From NCBI RefSeq assembly GCF_030936135.1, contig NC_082595.1, positions 18,985,930 through 19,049,929 on the forward strand: a stretch of DNA of 64,000 bases, given 5' to 3'. The position numbers and the translations under genes are program-made. Origin of the DNA: Gavia stellata (lineage: Eukaryota > Chordata > Aves > Gaviiformes > Gaviidae). The notes beneath the pieces were generated by a model that was not told where the DNA came from, made no database searches, and saw nothing but the letters and a program-made list of their open reading frames with translations. Positions 45,837 to 59,847 of the stretch are shown here, in pieces (position 1 is the stretch's first letter; every line of letters starts with the position of its first letter).

Positions 45837-48800
45837 AAGAGGCTTTTGAACATTGTTTTAACTTAACTTAAAATGCAGCTCTACTACATCACTGACCTAA
45901 CTGAAATACGTATACTGAGAGCTGGTGACAGGAGCTCTGGTAAGGCCTTCAGTCAGTCTGAAAAGCATTTGAAAAATTTTTCATCGCTAAGTTACTAATA
46001 TCCTTATGAAAGGACTTCTTGCAAATGGAATGATTAAATGTGGGCAATTGAAACCATCTTTACCTTAGTTACTGCACTTGAGAAATACAAATGGTTGCAT
46101 AGGCAATATGTTAATTTTATTTTTACTGTGCTTTGGAAAGCATTGACTGTTGTGTAAATAGTTGATTTCTAAATGTGCAGATATGCTGATGTTTCAGAGT
46201 TTAGGGGGAAAAAAGCCTTGCTTCACAATACAAATTAGCTCTTCTTCATCTTTTCCTAATTCTAATACTGTATGTAATACAGTGATAATGTAGTGTCCAG
46301 AGATAAGTAAAAATTATCTTGGTTTGTATTACAGAAACTTATTAAAAGAAAGCAGTTTTGAAATGTCACTCCAGACCTTTGAGGGTTTTCACTGACGTTA
46401 TTTTCACAAATCAATTTTCACTGCAGGCATGCAGGTTTTTTTTGTTTGGGGGTGGGGAGAAGAGCTAATAACTCTTTCTAGTAGAAGGTGATGATACTGA
46501 GGGATTTTTTAGTGGCATGTTTCCAATACCTTGCTTTTTAACTTTGTGAAACACAAGGAAATGATTTCCTGAAGTCTTCATTTTAGTGGCTAGGTGCTGT
46601 GTGATTATCTTTCTGTCTTTCAGTGTTCAAACAGTTTTTTCCCAGTATGTGTTCAATCTGGCATTTTTTTCTTTTCCTAGGATAAGGTGATAGTCTCAGA
46701 TTTTTCAAACAATGTAGATCATCTGCACAGGATCAAGAAAGCTATTGCGTCATCTAGGACAGAGTGTTTATTGATTTAAAAGATCCCTTTCTTTGTTTCA
46801 GTTTATGTATACTTTTGATCTTAAGCTTGCACTTGTAATTGCAACTCCAAATGTGGTCCTAGTGATATAGAAGTTCATTTCTCTACACGCGTAATCGATA
46901 ACATTTTTCATCAAGAACTTTATCAAGGCAGCTTTTTTAGTCTCAAATTCCTTCTCTGTCTCTGCGATAGCAATTTCAGTTATCCTAACCTAAAGAGCCC
47001 AGCTCAGCTTTGAGGAAAAGTAAAAAAGCTAGTGTGCATTTAAGCTGTCAATGACAACGTGCCAGACAGCCCATCCTCTGAAAATGAGTATTTGTCTGAA
47101 AAAGTGTGTGTACAGAGGTCAATATGGCTTGTGTAGAAATACCTGAGAAATGTGAGAGAGCACTTGCCAGTCCAGTTTGTTGGATATGAATTATAAAATA
47201 GTATATTATTTTCTTATTTTTTGGTTTATAGTTTAGAAGAAACAATTAACTTAAGAGATCTAGATTACATTTTTCTCATGTTTGACATAATATTTTTTTG
47301 TAGTATGGTTAGAATTTCTATGTATTGTGAATTTTGATGTATTCATTGTGAGTTTCTTAAACTGTAAATTCTGTCTGCTTTCAAGCTGTTTCACCTCGTA
47401 AGAGATATGACATAGATGAAAATTATCAGTAGTTATTCAGCTTGACAGTGATACATAGATACACCTAAACACTAAATTATCAAATCATTTATAATAATTC
47501 TACAGCAAGTTGTATTTTAAAGTTAACGTTGCATAAGACAAATCTGTGTTTAAAAGGGATCTTTAACGCTCTTTAAATTCTCTTCTGTGATTTCTGTTAT
47601 ACTCCAAGAGCTAGAGTTAACTGTGAAAACTTGCCAAATTTATTTACAAAGACAGGCTTTTACAAAAAGAAATCTTGTTTTGCCAAATTTGTAAGAATTC
47701 TGATTTATTTTAGTTTGTTGATCAGTGATGGCCATCTGTTGAAGTTGTTTGATGCCATTGTGTAAAGCATTTATCTTTTTCCTCATTTCTCAGTAGATAA
47801 TGGGCATGGTTTGTTGATGTGTATCTGAAACACTGTACCATGCTTACACATTATGAATATTCAGATTGTATATGTGAAACCAAATACGCTTATGTGGATT
47901 CACTTTTCAGTTTCTAAGTTTATAAAGGTATAAGTCAGTGTATGAATGGAAAAGCCATGAAGTAAACTGCTTTATTCAGTGTCCTTTTTCTCCTCAAAAG
48001 AAGCTTGTAGAACTGGTGTTGAAATTAAGTTTTTTGAGCTTGGGCTGTACTTGCTCTTTCTCATCTCAGTTTCAATTGGGAGGATTAGGCTGATGGTTCC
48101 ATTTGATGCAGCTTTTAAATAGTTCTGTTCCACAAAAGGAATATTCACCCCCTAATATAGAAGACGATAGGACTCAAACAGTTGAAAATGAAAAATCAAG
48201 CTGAAAAGACTAATAAATAAAAATTAACAAAGTAGGTGCTACAGAGAGTCAAATTTATAGGAAATAAAACATGTGAAAGCATGCATAAGTATCTTCAACT
48301 GACAGAAATGAGTGAGTGGAGGAAAGAAAGCAGTAGAAGAGAGAGATCATACAGAGAAAATACAACATGCTTAGGAAAAAATTCAGTGCAAGTGAAAAAT
48401 GTTTTAAAAGATAGTGTTTTTTACAGTAGGGGTAATTATAGGAAACCCATGTGTGATTTTTCGTTATCAGGCTGCTAGTGGAAGCAGTTATTTTATTATT
48501 TGTAATGTCTTCTAAAACACAGGAAGAGTGATCTTTTGTAGAACGCAAGATTCTGCATTTGGGTTTTGATTTTTAGCATGAAGCAATTTTTACAGCTTTG
48601 TACTTTCATGCTTGTTTTTCATTTGGAAGATTGGGACAAATATTTCCATACTTCACTGGAGATGTAATAAAGATCTTGGAAATTTTAGATACCGTAAGTA
48701 ACATCATTAGTGATCAGTAAAGTAGTGGCTTCATTACTTTTCTTCATACCATTTTCTTTGTTGTTTGTATTGGGGAATAACAGCAGCGATGGAAGGTGTA

Positions 48801-48904
48801 TTAAATATTGATTTCTAAATCTGTATTCTGTTCAATTCAATTGTCCTGTCTCTTTTAATGGCAAATTGCAAAGTTGGCTAATCAAGCTGCATTCTCATTA
48901 ACGA

Positions 48905-49720
48905 CTTAAGTGCCCGTTTGAGTCAGACCAACGGGCACCTTGCCCTGTGTCCTGTCTCTGACCCTGAGAGCAGGAGGTGCTGTTTAGGGAGAGCCTGTGA
49001 GCCTGGCCATCCTCTGTGTTCCGTTCTCCTTATACTCCTCCCAGTCCTGTTAGTATATGTTCATAGATTTGTTGTCCATTCATTTATTTAAGGTCCTTCT
49101 CTGACTGGGCTGTTACCAACGTTTTCACAGCTTCTAGTGGCAGCAGATTCCAAAATCTCAGTAGCCACTGCATAAAGAAAGTAGTTTTATCTGTTTAGAC
49201 ATTTTTTTTGCTAGTTTCAGTGTCTTCTAGTTCCAGTATTGTGGGATTTGGTGAATAACAACACTGCATTCACCTTTCCACTCTTACTATAATTTTTGTG
49301 AACATCAGGCATAGCCCCCTCAACCATCTCCTCTTCGGTTGCAATCTGCTGTTGCTTTTTTGATTTTAGGTGTTCTTCTCTGTGCCTTCGGTGACTCTAC
49401 TATGCTCTCCTTGAAGTGTGGAGACCAGAAGTGCACACGAGCACTCGAGATGTGGGTACACCAAGCTATTACAGTGACAGACCGACACTCTCTTTTATTT
49501 GCAGTGTCCCTCACAATGATGTGCAGTATTTCAGTGATTTCCCCACTACCCCCTGGCATTTGACTACCCAAAAAAAGCTTACTTTCATCTGCAGACTAGG
49601 AGACTGCACTAACGAAAATTTTCCTGGCCTGCTTAGAAACAAGATTATAGCTTTCATAGCTCTTCTTGTCTTGATATTGACCATATTTTGCAAATGAAAA
49701 GAAAGGTCATTGGCTTTTGC
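48905..49720 (-). mobile_element. Ancient CR1 LINE fragment
   Basis: Read on the + strand this is the reverse complement of a CR1. The landmarks, in the right order, are: CCTGTCTCTGACCCTGAGAG, a region on filling out a broken frame (CAGCAGATTCCAAAATCTCA, then TAAAGAAAGTAGTT), ATCTCCTCTTCGGTTG, and GAGACCAGAAGTGCACACGA followed by CTCGAGATGTGGGTACACCA. It is highly diverged and resembles the CR1 lineages common in turtles and crocodilians more than the young avian copies nearby. It therefore likely predates much of avian diversification. Confidence 0.75.
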
Positions 49721-52480
49721 AATTTTTTGACGGTGTGACTCACATGAGACTTGCATTTTTATTCAATTCATGTGTTAAAGCTTGAAAAAGTAGGATTTGG
49801 CAGTATTTCTTTGGGTTGAAGTTGATGCACCATTTACAAAGATTAATTCTGTGATATACTTTAGAAACTAAAATTGAATGTGGCTTTTTTGTTTGTTTTC
49901 CTTTTCCAAAAATCTCTCTCTAAACTTACGTGGGAAGTTTCTCAAATTATGCACTATCTATTTTTTGGGGGAGGATGGACATGCAGGATTACTTATTTTT
50001 TATTCTTTTAGTTAACAACTAGAATTATGGTCTTTTAAAATGAGTGAAACATTCTGAAGTTAAAGTAATTATTTTCTTTCAAATCCTCCTACGCAGAGTT
50101 GAGGGGGGGAAATTTGGTTGTTTTGCAGATTCATTTTTAAGCGGTTACAATTAAATTGGATTGGAAAAAATCCTAAAAAGCCCTTACGAATTTGAAGAAC
50201 TTGAGGTTTTTCTGAGACACTTGATTTTTCAAAAGTGTAGGATTTGTGTGTGGGGAATTTATACTAACTTTCCATGTGATTTGATGTTACATGTTCATTT
50301 TCACATTAACTTATCAGATGTCCTTACTCTTTTTATGCCATCAAAATTTGGATAATGGAGTTTGAAAATAACTTTATTTAGAAGACCAATTAATTCAAAA
50401 GAAAGTAATGCATTACTGTTTCTGTAACAAGCTTTTTAGAGTCTAAAAATTAAGAGATTAAATGTCACGTGGTTGGACATTTGAAAAAATTAGGAGTAAA
50501 TTATGAGTACATAGTATTAAGGCATACAGTCAATCTGAATTGTGCCTTAAGGTGTTTCCATACAGCAGTTATGTTCTTCAGTGCATATTAATAAGTTATC
50601 TGATAAAATTCACTTCTAAGAACTACTGAGTTTGGCTTTTTAAAATTTTTTTTTTAATTACAGTATTGGTAGCAGGACAATTTTCTGTGTAAAATTAGTA
50701 TTTATAAAGACTTTCATTGATGTAAGAGAATTTAATTTTTTTTTTTTTTCAGTTTAACTAGTGATATTAAAGTTTTATTTGGAGGGTAAGGTTTATTTTT
50801 GGTGTGGGGTTTTTTTATGAGAGTATTCTTGATTCTGATTCAATAGGTAGGAAAACTAAGGGTGGGTATAATAATGGGTATATGAGTATGTATAGACACT
50901 CTTCCCATTCAGGTTGTAGTTCATCCCCTTTTTTAAAGGGAAGGGTTTAATACATTTTCAGATGAAAATGGATTTTAAAACTTCAGCAGATCAAAATAGG
51001 GTGAAGGGCTGGAAGACGTTGTTGCTGATGATCCCAGTTGGTAGTAAATTATAAAGCATCTATAACAGCTGTAAAGAGAGATGACTTCCTGTGTCATATC
51101 TCATCTTGCCTTCATACATAAATGTGCAAATGAAAGGGAAACAAATTTTTTCAATATGGCACATCTGTATTATTTCTTTGGAGTGAAAATGAATGAAATT
51201 GAAATAATTCATTCTTGGGTGAAAAGAAACTATAAATGTATTTTATCCTCTTGCTGCAGATTGACATACTGCAGATTAGTAATAAGAGAATGTTCCTTGT
51301 ATCATCAACAGCAGTCAGACATGTTCACAAATACTGAATTACAGTCCAGAAAAAGGGGTTCACCGTACTCTCATGTAATTTACACAGAAGAGCATGTAAT
51401 TAATCTTTTTAACAGAAGCTGCTGTTCACTGTTAGAAAGTTTATTTTTTCAGACTTCTTAAACTCTTTTTATCCTTTGTATTATGGAAAGTTTGCAGTTA
51501 CCTGTGCCTCATCTGCATCATCTATGCATTGTCTCATATCTGGGAAGATAGTGAAGGCTCTTTACCATCCTCCGGCATGTAGGCATGTGTTGGCACCAGT
51601 GCATCTGGCACCTAACTGGTCTTCCCCACAGATGTCTAGAAATTAATATACTAAGAAAGTTTTGGGGTCAGCAGCATATTTAGAATACTTTTGTTTCCAG
51701 AACTGACTGACATACTTAAGATGTAGAGAATGAAATTTGAAAGTTTCACAGTGATACAAGCAAATTGAGCTTGTGGGGTTTGTAGTAATAATACACAAGC
51801 AAGCTAGCAGGAAAAGTATCTACAGCCACCAAAACTTTTCTTTTACTATCATCTATATGAGTCCAAAAAAAAATCAAAGCCAAACTGTCTTGATCATTCA
51901 AAAGACACATCTTTCTTTCCTGCTGATGGGCATGGCAAAGTAGAAGATTATTATCTTCTAGAAATTTTAGCTGTAAGTGTTTCTCAATTCTAACTTGCAT
52001 GGTTTGGTTCACAGAGTAACAATATGGCAAAATACATGCCAGTAGTTCATTCTTCTTTGGCAAAAATTGGTTCCTTTATGTTTTTCATAACTGGTAAATT
52101 ATTAAGAATTATTCTGTTACTACAACTTCAATGAAAAATTTAGGACCCTGTTCTTAAGCCAACTTTCCTTGTGTATCTGTTTATTTCTTATCATCAGTGT
52201 GAGTGCTGGATAAGTGCAGATGCTCACTTTAGTTTTCAGGTGATATGAGATGCTCTGCAGAAAAATATGCTACTAGGTATTTACTTTTCTAGTACTTAAG
52301 AATTGTTTGGAGACCACTACTGTCAAATTTCTTACAGCATGGAACCGTATAACGTTTCACAGAAGTAGTCTGACAAGGATAAAGGTTGTCTGACTTCACA
52401 GCAATGTGATTTTTAGAGGCCAATGTAAGGTAACACAGATTGCTGGAGGAGGCTAATCTTGCTACACTGCACATATATTT
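49721..52480. other. BTBD9 intron segment
   Basis: AT-rich DNA without recognised exons or repeats. The longest open frames (126 codons at 51081-51461 on +, 105 codons at 51746-52063 on -) have compositions typical of AT-rich non-coding DNA and no recognisable motif. Confidence 0.55.
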
Positions 52481-52481
52481 A

Positions 52482-53112
52482 ATAGAATCATATAATTGTT
52501 TAGGTTGGAAAAGACCATTAACCTAGCACTGCCAAGTCCACCACTAAGCCATGTCCCTAAGTGCCACATCTACACGTCTTTTAAGTACCTTCAGGGATGG
52601 TGGCTCAACCACCTCCCTGGGCAGCCCGTTCCAATGCTTGAAAACCCTTTCGGTAAAGAAATATTTCCTAATGTTCAATCTAAACCTCCCCTGGCACAAA
52701 TTGAGGCCATTTCTTCTTGTTCTATCACTTGTCACTTGGGAGAAGAGACCAACACCCACCTTGCTACAACCTCCTTTCAGGTAGTTGTAGAGAGTGATAA
52801 GGTCTCCCCTGAGCCTCTTCTCCAGTCTAAACAACCCCAGCTCTCTCAACCGCTCCTCATAAGACTTGTGCTCCAGACCCCTCACCAGCTGCGTTGCCCT
52901 TCTCTGGACACGCTCCAGCACCTCAATGTCCTTCTTGTAGTGAGGGGCCCAAAACTGAACACAGTATTCGAGGTGTGGCCTCACCAGTGCCGAGTATAAA
53001 GGTACAATCACTTCCCTGGTCCTGCTGGCCACATGTTTCTGATACAAGCCAGGATGCCATTGGCCTTCTTGGCCCCCTGGGCACACTGCTGGCCCATGTT
53101 CAGCCAGCTGTG
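52482..53112 (-). mobile_element. CR1 LINE, 5'-truncated
   Basis: About 630 bp in minus orientation. It begins (3' end of the element) with the tail TAGAATCATATAATTGTTTA and GGTTGGAAAAGACC. The frame at 52544-53086 encodes the CR1 ORF2 C-terminus ([20 protein letters not shown], ...[15 protein letters not shown]). The 5' truncation lies just after the ATGTTCAGCCAGCTG segment. It is closely similar to the copy at 59.8 kb, so the same subfamily. Confidence 0.95.
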
Positions 53113-53220
53113 GGTTTTTTGTGAGAAGTCTGCTGAATTATCACACACTTTTTCTTTTAATAAATGTTTGGGCTTGTTGAATTAAATAAAAATTCCTAAG
53201 TTGGAATTCTCAGAAGATAC

Positions 53221-53253
53221 ATTTTAGACACAATATTAGATTGTGTCTAAAAT
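53221..53253. other. Perfect 14-bp inverted repeat (hairpin)
   Basis: ATTTTAGACACAAT and ATTGTGTCTAAAAT flank a 5-base centre (attag) without mismatch. It lies about 110 bp beyond the truncated 5' end of the CR1 at 52482-53112. It is too short for a typical microRNA hairpin; a function is not known. Confidence 0.9.
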
Positions 53254-56200
53254 AATCTAAAAAGGCATTTAGCAACTGGGGAGTTGACTGAACAATTGTA
53301 TTCTGTACTAAAGCTTGTTTAGTGCATATTTCTTCCAAAAATTGTTGTTAAAGAATCCTTCAAATCATTGGCTAAGGAAAATTGCTTAAAGCAATGCATG
53401 AAATGCAAACTGAGTGTCTGCCCAGGTTGGCATGTTTCCTCTATTAGCTTTGGCAACCATTTGACCTCAGTTAAAAATGTCCCAGAGTGACATGTTGTCC
53501 TGTGTGTTTTGGGATGATGGCAATTAAACATTTTTTTGTGGGAGGCAGGGAACGTGAGACGAAGTACTGTTCTTGACCAGCCTCTTGAGCATTTGGAGGA
53601 CTTCACTAGTGTATTATTCATAAAATCTTTAAAAATAACTGATTTTAAAATATGTCTACTCTGAATATTTACTGTCAACTTACTTGACACTTTTTCTCAT
53701 TTTGTACTGTGGATGACCAGTGTTTGAGCTGTTTAGAAACAGACCACCAAATTTATTTAGTGGTTACATTAAAAAAAAGAAATTGCAGCGGAGAAGAAGG
53801 CATCTAGGCACTGAAGAACATCCATTACCCATTTTATTTTAAAGTAAGCTCAGTGGTATGTTATTTAAAATTGCCATTTTGGTGACATTCATAATCTAAT
53901 CTTTATTATGTAGCTTCATGGCTTACATTGTATGCAGCTGCCATGATGCAATTGAAAAAGTTGAATAGATTTGTTCTCTTCTCTCTTGCCTAAAAAGAAA
54001 ATGTTTCAGTATGAAAATGTTATGGTCATTATATCAATTTCTTAAGTGCAGGTAGGAGGAATTACTATTGATCAAATAGATTTAATAGTTTGTATTCAAA
54101 ATCTATGGAATAGAAGTAATATTTTGCAGCTGAGTAACTACCGAGTGTAATCCTTCAGGCAGATTTTTGAAAGCAGCTGTAAAACTGGAAAATTACGTTC
54201 TTTTCTTTTTCGGGCATAACTGGACTTGAATATTTTTGTTCATTTTATCTTCTAGTGAATTATATCTGCATAAGGAGCTAAATTATCTATTTTATTTTGA
54301 TCATTCAGGTAAGAATTTGGTTTGGGTATTAAAATTAGAAACTGTATGTGGTTACCATGGAAGTTGAAGTAGTTGCAGTACGTAAGAGAAAACAGGTCAC
54401 CACAGGAGTCGCAAACAATGGAGAGTGCTTTTATACAAGGTGCATCGTATCAGGCTGATAGGAAGGGACTGAGCTTTTTAGTTCTCGGAAGTGTTTTTCC
54501 TATTTCTAGCGGCCTTTTTAAAGGAAAGAAGAGGGGTTTTTGGGGTCCTCTGAAGATCTTTTGTTTTGCTTCTTCCCACACTTTGCTCCTTCTCCTTACA
54601 ACTTCTGGTTTTCAGAATTGGTCAGTGCTACTTCAGACATTGACTAGAAGAAATGACTTAGCAGTACTATGGAGCTTTCCTATCCACCTATTCTTTCAAG
54701 GAGAACTTTTATGTTGACTTTGTAGTTATCTTGATTTATGGGTCAAGAAGGTTATGTACAAACATGTCACTTCTTCAGTTATTAATAAAGCTCCAGCCCA
54801 TTTAATACAGTAGTTTCATCAAAGTTGGCTAAAATACTCTTACCCTGAGCGAGCAAAAGTCCCATGAAGATGGAATAGACTAATGTGTCTCAACCTAACG
54901 ATGCAAGACTTGTCATAAAAGAGGAATATGTACAAGCATCACTGTAGGGGGAAGAAAAATTTTTTTGTGGCTAATATTTTTTTGTGCGTGATGTTTCTTG
55001 TGTTCAGACATAATGCTTTAGAGTGGACTTCCTCAATAATTATAGGTAAATATTTTCAAAGTTCTACGTAAGAGTTAATAGGTATGGGAGTTACAGTGGG
55101 TAGCTAAAATAAATCAATAACCACCAATATCAAGAACAAAAATGGGGAATTCTTATCGAGATATTCTGAAATACATTTGTGCTTTTCACTTTGAGTAGCA
55201 GATTTTTTTTTTTATTTTAAGATATAGGAGGGAAATACACAAGAAATTCTGTGAACTTAATCGCCATCATCTAATTAGAATATGCTGTGCCATACTTGGA
55301 GGCACAGGAGGAGGGTGGTCTTAAAGTTGAAACTTTTACTCTTTGTAGAATTATGGCCACACTTTTGTGTTAGAAGAATTGTCATTTATAGTTACTGTAA
55401 CATTAAAGCTTTAATGAATAATAATTTACTCCAGGGTCACTTGAGTAATTTTTGTGGCCTGTTTTCTAAAATACTGTTTTTGACAACTTCCAAAAGTACA
55501 AGTGGAACAAGTGCCTGGTCTCTGGCATGCTTGATCATCTGCAGCTAAAGGACTTTTTTTCTTTTCGACTCTGTTTTCTTTTTTGCAATTTCTGTTGAGC
55601 AAGTTAAGTGTAGTGGTTCACTTGCACATGAACAGTGTCTTGATTCCTCCTCTATCTTTCTGGAGATCTTTATAGTTAGGAAAACTATTAATTCCTTATT
55701 TAATGCTTTAAATTCCTTTCCAGGCCAGGGATGAATTGTAGGTGATTCATTCTGGTTCAGAAAGCGAAGTGTTAAGACAGCTGGTTTCTTGGACTAGTGA
55801 CTAATACACAACTCCCTTATGCCATGCTCTCTGTCACTGCTTCATCTTCCATCAGAAGGCCTTATGGGGCATTGATGAGTTGTTCCTGTTGGTCCTCCTG
55901 TGCCCTGAGCTCAAGGTTAGCACTGAGGTCAGGATTTTTGAGGCTGAGACTCTACTTTCCTCTCTTAGCCTCTTATGCTTGGACTGGGAGTTGGTACTCC
56001 CATGCTGAGTGTGTGGGAAATTCTGCCAGCCTCTTATTGAAAGAAAAACAATTCACTGAGATATAGACGGAGCTCCTACATCAAACTTGAGACTGCCTTT
56101 TCACTTTCCCCCCACTTTCTCCACAGTGTTTGAGATACATGGTGCAGTTATCAAATCTTTGGATTGCTGTTATGTATCTTCCGCTGGCTGTGGGTGCTTG

Positions 56201-59200
56201 ACAGCAGGATCATACCCATTTTGTGGGTGAAGAATAGTTTTTGTTCATATGCACAGTAATTAACTGAGAAAAACATAATCTTAGACTAAACATGAATATA
56301 CTCTTCATCCTCAGCACAGTCCCCTAGTGACTGTCTGCTGGCCAGTCATGAGTCAAGAAGGAAAGTGCTGGCCTTGTCATTCCCTGGAGCGGGCTGAGCC
56401 TTCATTTTGCTGAGCTGCAGTCTTCCTTCTCTCTGTAGGGTTTCTGTATCTTGTCACATCAATCTTTTTTCTTCTGTGTTTTTGATGTTCTTAATTCTCT
56501 GCTGAGCTAATGCCAGATAGTAACACTTTAAAGGGTTCTTATGTTTGTGCTTTTTCTTGGCTTTTAATTTACCCTGCATGGCTTAATAGCCTAAACATGC
56601 TCTCACATGTAGATAGAGGTCATAAAGACAACCTGAGCTCTTCATTAATCTGTCTCAGTAAAACTGAGACCTGGGTCATACTGCAAGAAAGAGGGGGGGA
56701 AAAATGAAGAGGAGAAGTTTCATACTTGTCCCAGGACAGGGCTTAATCCCTCTCTTGAATTGGCTGTGGTTATTCCAGCAGCATAGTGCTGTCCTGAGTG
56801 GGAAGATGCTGAGAAAAATTTGGACAGCTAGGTGAATTCTGTGGTCCACCATGATACAACAGCTTGTAGGTATTGTGTTAACTTAAGGTAAAATGGGTCA
56901 AATGGTGTCAACAGAATTAGAAAGGATGTTTTGATGTGAAAATTATACTATATTTGTGCTAGGTAGGATTTGGAACTGTTTCAGCAATTGAAATGGCAGA
57001 TACATATGGCAGGTAGTCAAGATTATTTGTCAAGCATTTTTCTGCATCTTTGGATAATTGAATTAATACATAAATGCAGGGTAATATAGTTCTTGTCAAG
57101 TCACTCTGATCTGTTCTCACAGTTACTATCAGAAAATCAGCCTGACATTTACTGTATTTAAAGGGAAACAAATGCTATACTATTTTCTCTCTTGATCCCA
57201 ATTTTATGGCTCTTACTTGAAGTACAAAATGGTTATTTCATCCTAGATAAAGGCAGTTGGCTTTCTGTAGACTTTCTTCAAAAATAGAGTATTAGCCTGA
57301 TCAGGGGGATTAAATAAGATCTTAAGAATTGTGTAGCTTGTGAGTCTCAGAAGAGATTGGAGAGGTTTAGAAAGCCTGGACAGAAGAGGGGAATAGGAGG
57401 ATAAGCTTTTAAAGTAAAGAAAGCCTTTTAAACTGAGGGCATTAGCCAAAGGGAAAAGTATACAGAAGACAGGATTTGAAGCAAATGTGTGCAAAACGTA
57501 GAAACATGGCTGTGCAAGACAAGCCTAGAGAATGCTTAGGAATGGTGAAAAAACTTAGAGTTTATAATTCTACCTAGAAAGTATGTTTGTTTTTTACAAC
57601 TTTTCAAGTAATCTACAACTGCATCTAAAATTTAATGAACTAAATAGTCCTAATGTCCATTCTTTAGTCCTATAATGAACTGTCACAGATTGGCTACATC
57701 CATCCTATTAAATTCCTTTCAGCTTCCAGAAAGGGTTGACCATCCTAATTGCCCACAGGGGGAATAGCTTCTGGCCCCTGTGGACCCTCACTCAAGCAGT
57801 GCTTGAGAAGGGAGTGCCAGCTGGGCTAGCCTGGAATTGTGCCAGGGACAGGTCTAACCCTTTAACAGTGTAGACAGTATGTCTGCTTCCATTTTTGGAT
57901 GACCTTAAAAATGAATAGTGTAGCCAGAATAATCTCAAGACAGAATTCTAGAAGAGTTTTCCCTGTGCTTTTGTGCACAATCACACTGCTGTGAAAGGGG
58001 AACAGCTTGGAGGTAGTGGACCTAAGATGGTGGCCATCAGGTCCATTAAAGGCATGGCTTAAGTTTGCTTAAACAGAATGTTATAGAGAGTGTGAAAGCT
58101 CCTTGCGTGAGGTTCAACTTGTTAAATAATCGATTGGAGAGCTTTGGTAGTCATTTTTCTGACATGCCAAAAGCATCTCAGTGTAAGCTGTTCAATGACA
58201 CAGTAGGTATATGTGAGTTGTATAGGTATTTTCATTTTCTGTTATGATACAGAGTGAAGCAATAAAGGATATCACTGATAATTTCTTCAGGTTTTGTAGA
58301 GTTCATTGATAACATTTTTTTTTTAATATAGGTCTTCTTAAAAAATCCTTTAGCTTGTAGTTATTGTCCTTTTGCAGATGAGAAAAATAAAGCTAAAAGA
58401 TATTGGATAATCTGCTTTTGTTTGCAGAATAAACTAGAATTGTGAAGTTTTCAGTTCTTGAATGAAGGGTTTGGGTACTGTATATTAAATAGATGCAATG
58501 AAAATTAGTTGCTGGATTTTAAATAGGATATAAGATGCATAAGTGAGTGAAGCAATACATGTATTCAGCAACTGACAAATCCAAGATCACTTTGTTTCTG
58601 CGGTGTGTAGGGAGTAAGAAGTGCAGTGTCAGTTACTCTTACATAGAAAGTTTATCCTCTGGCCCAAATTGAGATTTAATATTTTAAAATCTTTTCTGTT
58701 TTGATCTTTGATGTCATTTTGTTAATCCCAAGTTGCCTAGCATCTCCGGACTGCTTTTAGGATGATGGAATGAGTGATGAACCTGCAGAGATCTAATACC
58801 CTCTCAGGGGGATGGTGAAGCATGAGAGTTAGTACCTTTACAGAATGAGAAACCTTGTTGGTAGCATATTGCAGTCATAGAGCTAATATTCAGTTAAATA
58901 AAAGTGGAAGAGGAGCAATAGTGCAAGGGAAGGAGTGAGAAATTAAGTGGTATCTTTTTAGAAGTCTGCTTTATTGCTGGCTGCATTGCTCCTCTGGGAT
59001 TTTTCTATTGAGTGCAAGAAAAACAGCAAGCTCTTCTTGAAAAACCCAAGATGAAATTACTGCCATAAATTTTTATATTTTTTCGTGGTGTAAAACCTTA
59101 ATTTAGATGGGGAGGGTTTATTACCAGTGTTTTCCTGGCATGGCTAAGTTCAATTAATTTCAGATGACAAGCTCCAGGGTTTTCTTCCCCTCCTCCCTCA

Positions 59201-59847
59201 CAGCCCCCACTTCCCAATGTGTGGAAAGTACAATTTGTTATTGGTTTGCCTTGGGCTCTGGAGACCTCATTAAGGGCCCAAAAAGGGATTTCTGTCTCTG
59301 CTGTTGGACGCTTTTCTGTTTTTTGTTGAACTGGGGCCATTTGCATTCTCACATGGAAAGGAGTACAAGGGCTGGAAGAGGAATTTAGGTTTATATTGCT
59401 TGCCTGCTGATAAAAATGATGATACCAGATTAAAAAGCTGCTGCTCTTTAGGCTCTAGTGTTATACTAAAATTCGCAATGCAGAGGCAGATCAACTTTGA
59501 GATGGGAATGTAATCAGGAAACCTCAAGTCATTTTTGTTCTGACAGTTTATATGCAGAATGTCCATTTGTTTGATGGTAAGGAAAGATGCCAGCAAAATG
59601 CTACATTTAGTCACAGTACTGAGACACCATGCTAATACTTCAAATTTGTATTCCTATCAAAATACTGTAAGAGCACCTCTTGGAAGCAAGAGACTGGTCT
59701 TTTTAGTCTGCACAGTGGTTCAAGACACTCTATTAGAGCAGTAAGCGTATAAAAACTATCACATATGTACAGTGTATTTTCATAGCAGAAGCTAATACGC
59801 CTGTGAGAAACTGTTTATTCCATCCCTACAGTAATTTTAAGGTTTAA
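53254..59847. other. BTBD9 intron segment
   Basis: Non-coding DNA with no recognised exon. A 123-codon minus frame at 53319-53690 has no recognisable motif. Slightly GC-richer patches occur around 55.8-56.5, 57.7-58.0 and 59.1-59.4 kb and may be old unrecognised repeats or conserved elements. Confidence 0.55.

Larger units (their letters stand above)
38682..48900 (+). other. Large BTBD9 intron, first part
   Basis: Non-coding sequence following the last coding exon. Visible items are a poly(A) run of 25 at 44015-44039 followed by an A-rich tail to 44055, and an unassigned minus-strand open segment near 45.56-45.84 kb. No recognised transposon. The segment around 39.3-40.4 kb is less AT-rich than its surroundings and could hold conserved non-coding elements, but this cannot be judged from one genome. 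Confidence 0.55.

Noticed and set aside
51081-51461. 126-codon + frame
   Set aside because: No recognisable domain, AT-rich intron composition, no supporting splice pattern or promoter.
53319-53690. 123-codon minus frame
   Set aside because: No recognisable motif and length is within what AT-rich non-coding DNA of this size yields.
59270-59614. 114-codon minus frame
   Set aside because: No homology recognised, overlaps other frames in both orientations, no exon signals.
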